A DNA stretch of 9,095 bases from Fidelibacterota bacterium (lineage in GTDB: Bacteria; Fidelibacterota; UBA2242). Under the pieces are notes generated by a model that saw only the letters and a list, made by a program, of their open reading frames with translations, searched no databases and had not been told where the DNA came from. The stretch lies in NCBI GenBank assembly GCA_003527965.1, contig DPVY01000293.1:1-9095 (forward strand). Reading direction: 5' to 3'. Position numbers and translations under genes: made by a program. Below, piece by piece: positions 7,298-9,095 of the stretch (positions are counted from its first letter, which is position 1; every line of letters starts with the position of its first letter).

Positions 7298-8518
7298 ATG
7301 AATAAGGATATTAATAATAGTGCTAATCTGGCAAGGGAAACTAAATTCAGAGAGCAGTTTCAAGAAGAGGAAGAAGTTTCTATTTTAGATTATCTTATGA
7401 TAATTGCTTCCAATTTAAGATTTATTGTGATAACTACTTTGCTGTTTGTCATCTTTGGATTATTTATTGCCATTTTTTCGAAACCGGAATATACGGCAAC
7501 CGCCAGAGTTATCCGGGAGACGCCCTCTTCCCCGGGAATGTCATCTTCTATAGCTGCTTTACGAGGATTCGGGTTAAATTTGGGTGGGGGCGCTACCGGC
7601 CTAAATCCCGAGACCATACCGGAAATATTAAAAAGTAAAGATGTCTATCTTAATGTAGCAATGGGGCAATATCATTTCAAAGATATTGACAGCACAATGA
7701 GTTTTATTGATTATCTTGAATGGAAATCTAATTCTTCCGGTATATTGGGTACTATCAAAAAATATACGATAGGTTTACCTGGTACAATAGTTAGGTCATT
7801 AAAGAAAAACCTTAAGTTGGAGGGTAATAATCAGGAAAACCCGGATCTATTATTACTTACAAAGAGTGAAAAGGATGCTATAGAGATTATAGAAAATATG
7901 CTTTCAGTTGATATTGCCCGAGAGTCAGGCATAATGACTATCACTGGAATTGCCGGAGAACCTATATTGGCAGCAAATATAGTCAAAAATACCATTGAGC
8001 AATTAACTTTTAAAGTGAGGACTATTTATACCCAAAAATCGAGAGATAATGTAAACTTTATTAGAGATAGATTTAATGAGACTGCTATTGATCTTGAAAA
8101 AGCCGAAGAGGAATTAGCTAAATTTCTTGATAGTAATAAGAATCCTAAAGAAGCTAAATTGGAGGTTGAAATCGAAAGACTGCGCAGACAGGTGAACTTT
8201 AAATCTCAACTTTATCAAGAATTTCAATCTCAGCTTACACAAGCAGAAATAGAATTGCAAAGGATAGATCCGGTTTTAACTGTTATTGAACAGCCAAGTC
8301 CTCCTCTTGAAAAAAGTGGACCTAAGAGAAAATTAACAGTGATATTAGCCCTGTTTCTCGGTGCTGGTTTTTCAATTGGTTTTGTCTTCATGAAAGAATA
8401 TTTAGCTAATTTGAATAAAGAAGAAGAAAGCAGAGACAAACTCAAAGTCATAGAAGATAATCTTAAAAAAATGAAACAATCATTTTTTCAAATATTTTCA
8501 AAAAAAACAGAAAAATAA
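7298..8518 (+). CDS. Wzz-type chain-length determinant / polysaccharide co-polymerase, no kinase domain
   Basis: This 406-residue inner-membrane protein has the Wzz architecture. It would work with the exporter to set polymer length or to gate export through the periplasm. The features are an acidic N-terminus (EEEEVSILDYL), TM1 at about 41-61, a periplasmic domain, a long coiled-coil region at about 247-322, a Pro-rich IEQPSPPLEKSGPKR segment, and TM2 at about 345-364. A charged cytosolic tail of about 40 residues follows. No Walker A/B motifs and no Tyr-rich tail are present, so it is not a BY-kinase by itself. The ATG at 7298 is preferred because GAG lies five bases upstream; the in-frame ATG at 7286 would add four residues and has no visible Shine-Dalgarno. 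The gene is AT-rich, except for a GC-rich island covering residues 62-108. Amphipathic residues 146-166 have a counterpart in the next gene's product. Confidence 0.88.
   Translation: MNKDINNSANLARETKFREQFQEEEEVSILDYLMIIASNLRFIVITTLLFVIFGLFIAIFSKPEYTATARVIRETPSSPGMSSSIAALRGFGLNLGGGATGLNPETIPEILKSKDVYLNVAMGQYHFKDIDSTMSFIDYLEWKSNSSGILGTIKKYTIGLPGTIVRSLKKNLKLEGNNQENPDLLLLTKSEKDAIEIIENMLSVDIARESGIMTITGIAGEPILAANIVKNTIEQLTFKVRTIYTQKSRDNVNFIRDRFNETAIDLEKAEEELAKFLDSNKNPKEAKLEVEIERLRRQVNFKSQLYQEFQSQLTQAEIELQRIDPVLTVIEQPSPPLEKSGPKRKLTVILALFLGAGFSIGFVFMKEYLANLNKEEESRDKLKVIEDNLKKMKQSFFQIFSKKTEK
7481..7621 (+). other. GC-rich island inside the AT-rich wzz-type gene
   Basis: By hand count, 7501-7560 has 33/60 G+C and 7561-7620 has 34/60. 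The flanks have 12/60 (7381-7440) and 17/60 (7621-7680). Third codon positions are G or C in 23 of 47 codons in the island, against 9 of 33 just before and 8 of 34 just after. Amino acid content (Gly, Pro, Ala, Arg) therefore explains only part of the difference. The reading frame is intact throughout. The island encodes the segment just after TM1, including RGFGLNLGGGATGLNPET. Confidence 0.7.
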
Positions 8519-8559
8519 TTATTCTAAAAAAACTAATATGAAGATTTGTGGTATTTTGG

Positions 8560-9095
8560 ATGCCTAAGAACGGTATCAATAAATATCAAGATGAACAAGA
8601 ACAGGAAGTGTCTTTGCAAGATTACCTTCGTATACTATATCGGGGGCGCTGGATAATTGCGGTCACTTTTTTGCTGATTATGGTGGCGACGGTTTATTTT
8701 ACATTTACATCATCACCGGTTTACGAATCTTCAACACTTTTAATGCTTTCCGGAAGACAGGGGCAGACTTCAACGCTGTTTCAAAACCCCTTCATGGCAG
8801 GCAATTACATGAAGGTTAACAATGAAATTGAAGTATTAAAAAGTAACTACCTGGCTCGCCGTGTCGCCATGAGAATAAAATCGTCGGCTTATGCGGACAG
8901 CTTATATATCCTTGGAACGCGGGAGCTTCCCCAAAAGGGGGTTGGCTTTTCAGATATAATTGCCGGTCTTAGTGATGGTATTAAATGGATATTTAGGGAA
9001 GCAGGTGATGGCGATCCGGTTAAAATCGACACCCTTGAACGCGCTATCGTCAAAAATATAAAAGACGCCATGAAAGTCGAGCCGATCCGGGATAC
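8560..9095 (+). CDS. Second Wzz-domain protein, 5' part only; possible Wzc-like tyrosine autokinase
   Basis: An open frame from the ATG at 8560 runs off the window after 178 full codons. The N-terminus (MPKNGINKYQDEQEQEVSLQ) leads into DYLRILYRGRW and TM1 at about 31-49. After TM1 comes SSPVYESSTLLMLSG, then NNEIEVLKSNYLARRVAMRI at 87-106, the typical Wzz block of Wzc/EpsB-type co-polymerases where a conserved 'EIEVL.S..LA..V' motif is found. Residues about 128-146 form an amphipathic segment, a counterpart of one in the preceding protein. The catalytic BY-kinase domain, if present, would lie beyond the window, so kinase activity is inference only. The gap to the previous gene is 41 bases with no clear terminator and only a poor ribosome-binding site. 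Base composition is near 48% GC, unlike the preceding gene, so the two may have different histories. Confidence 0.85.
   Translation, partial: MPKNGINKYQDEQEQEVSLQDYLRILYRGRWIIAVTFLLIMVATVYFTFTSSPVYESSTLLMLSGRQGQTSTLFQNPFMAGNYMKVNNEIEVLKSNYLARRVAMRIKSSAYADSLYILGTRELPQKGVGFSDIIAGLSDGIKWIFREAGDGDPVKIDTLERAIVKNIKDAMKVEPIRD

Larger units (their letters stand above)
4391..8559. other. AT-rich block covering the two export genes
   Basis: Sampled GC by hand is 36/60 at 2701-2760 and 32/60 at 4261-4320, then 15/60 at 4381-4440 and 15/60 at 4441-4500. It stays at 18/60 (5401-5460), 19/60 (6301-6360) and 20/60 (7861-7920), and returns to 29/60 at 8641-8700. The left step falls inside the 3' end of the YbhN gene and the right step at the start of the second Wzz-domain gene. 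No transposase, tRNA or terminal repeat marks either edge, so the block is defined by composition alone. Confidence 0.7.

Noticed and set aside
8480..8530. T-run and A-run stretch at the end of the wzz-type gene as a terminator
   Set aside because: There is no GC-containing stem; the apparent symmetry is only between poly-T and poly-A tracts, and the next gene starts 41 bases later on the same strand.
8538..8567. Nine-codon ORF (MKICGILDA) overlapping the start of the second Wzz-domain gene
   Set aside because: It has no clear ribosome-binding site and is too short to judge. The MKICGI start faintly recalls class II glutamine amidotransferases common in sugar loci, but nothing follows in frame.

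Overview
The window looks like a chromosomal segment of a Gram-negative bacterium, probably from the Fibrobacterota-Chlorobiota-Bacteroidota (FCB) superphylum or one of its candidate-phylum relatives. The reasons are the LolA-type periplasmic carrier and the outer-membrane polysaccharide exporter (both imply an outer membrane), an FtsK motor domain whose segment after the IDPKK motif reads like Bacteroidota-type FtsK, and a very long multi-SLBB exporter of the kind found in that group. The phylum cannot be resolved from the sequence alone.

Positions 1-4496 hold a tightly packed plus-strand housekeeping operon: the 3' part of gcvT (glycine cleavage T protein), then ftsK (DNA translocase), a lolA-like gene, and a YbhN/AglD-type multi-pass membrane protein. 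gcvT/ftsK and lolA/YbhN are joined by 4-base ATGA stop-start overlaps, and the lolA signal peptide is encoded inside the 3' end of ftsK. Base composition here is near 50% GC or above.

Positions 4508-9095 hold the start of a polysaccharide export locus on the same strand. It contains a 924-residue secreted exporter with a Poly_export domain and seven SLBB-like units, a two-TM Wzz-type chain-length/co-polymerase protein without a kinase domain, and the N-terminal 178 codons of a second Wzz-domain protein that runs off the window and may be a Wzc-like tyrosine autokinase. Together these would form the trans-envelope export part of a capsule, O-antigen or exopolysaccharide system. The glycosyltransferases, flippase and polymerase should lie downstream.

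The main irregularity is composition. GC falls to about 25-35% near position 4390, inside the last 100 bases of the YbhN gene, and stays low through both export genes. It returns to near 48% in the second Wzz-domain gene, around 8560. Inside the AT-rich wzz gene sits an abrupt 140-base island of about 55% GC (7481-7621). These steps suggest a mosaic, recombining surface-polysaccharide locus. No RNA gene, insertion sequence, CRISPR array or convincing terminator was seen. No gene-free stretch exceeds 41 bases.
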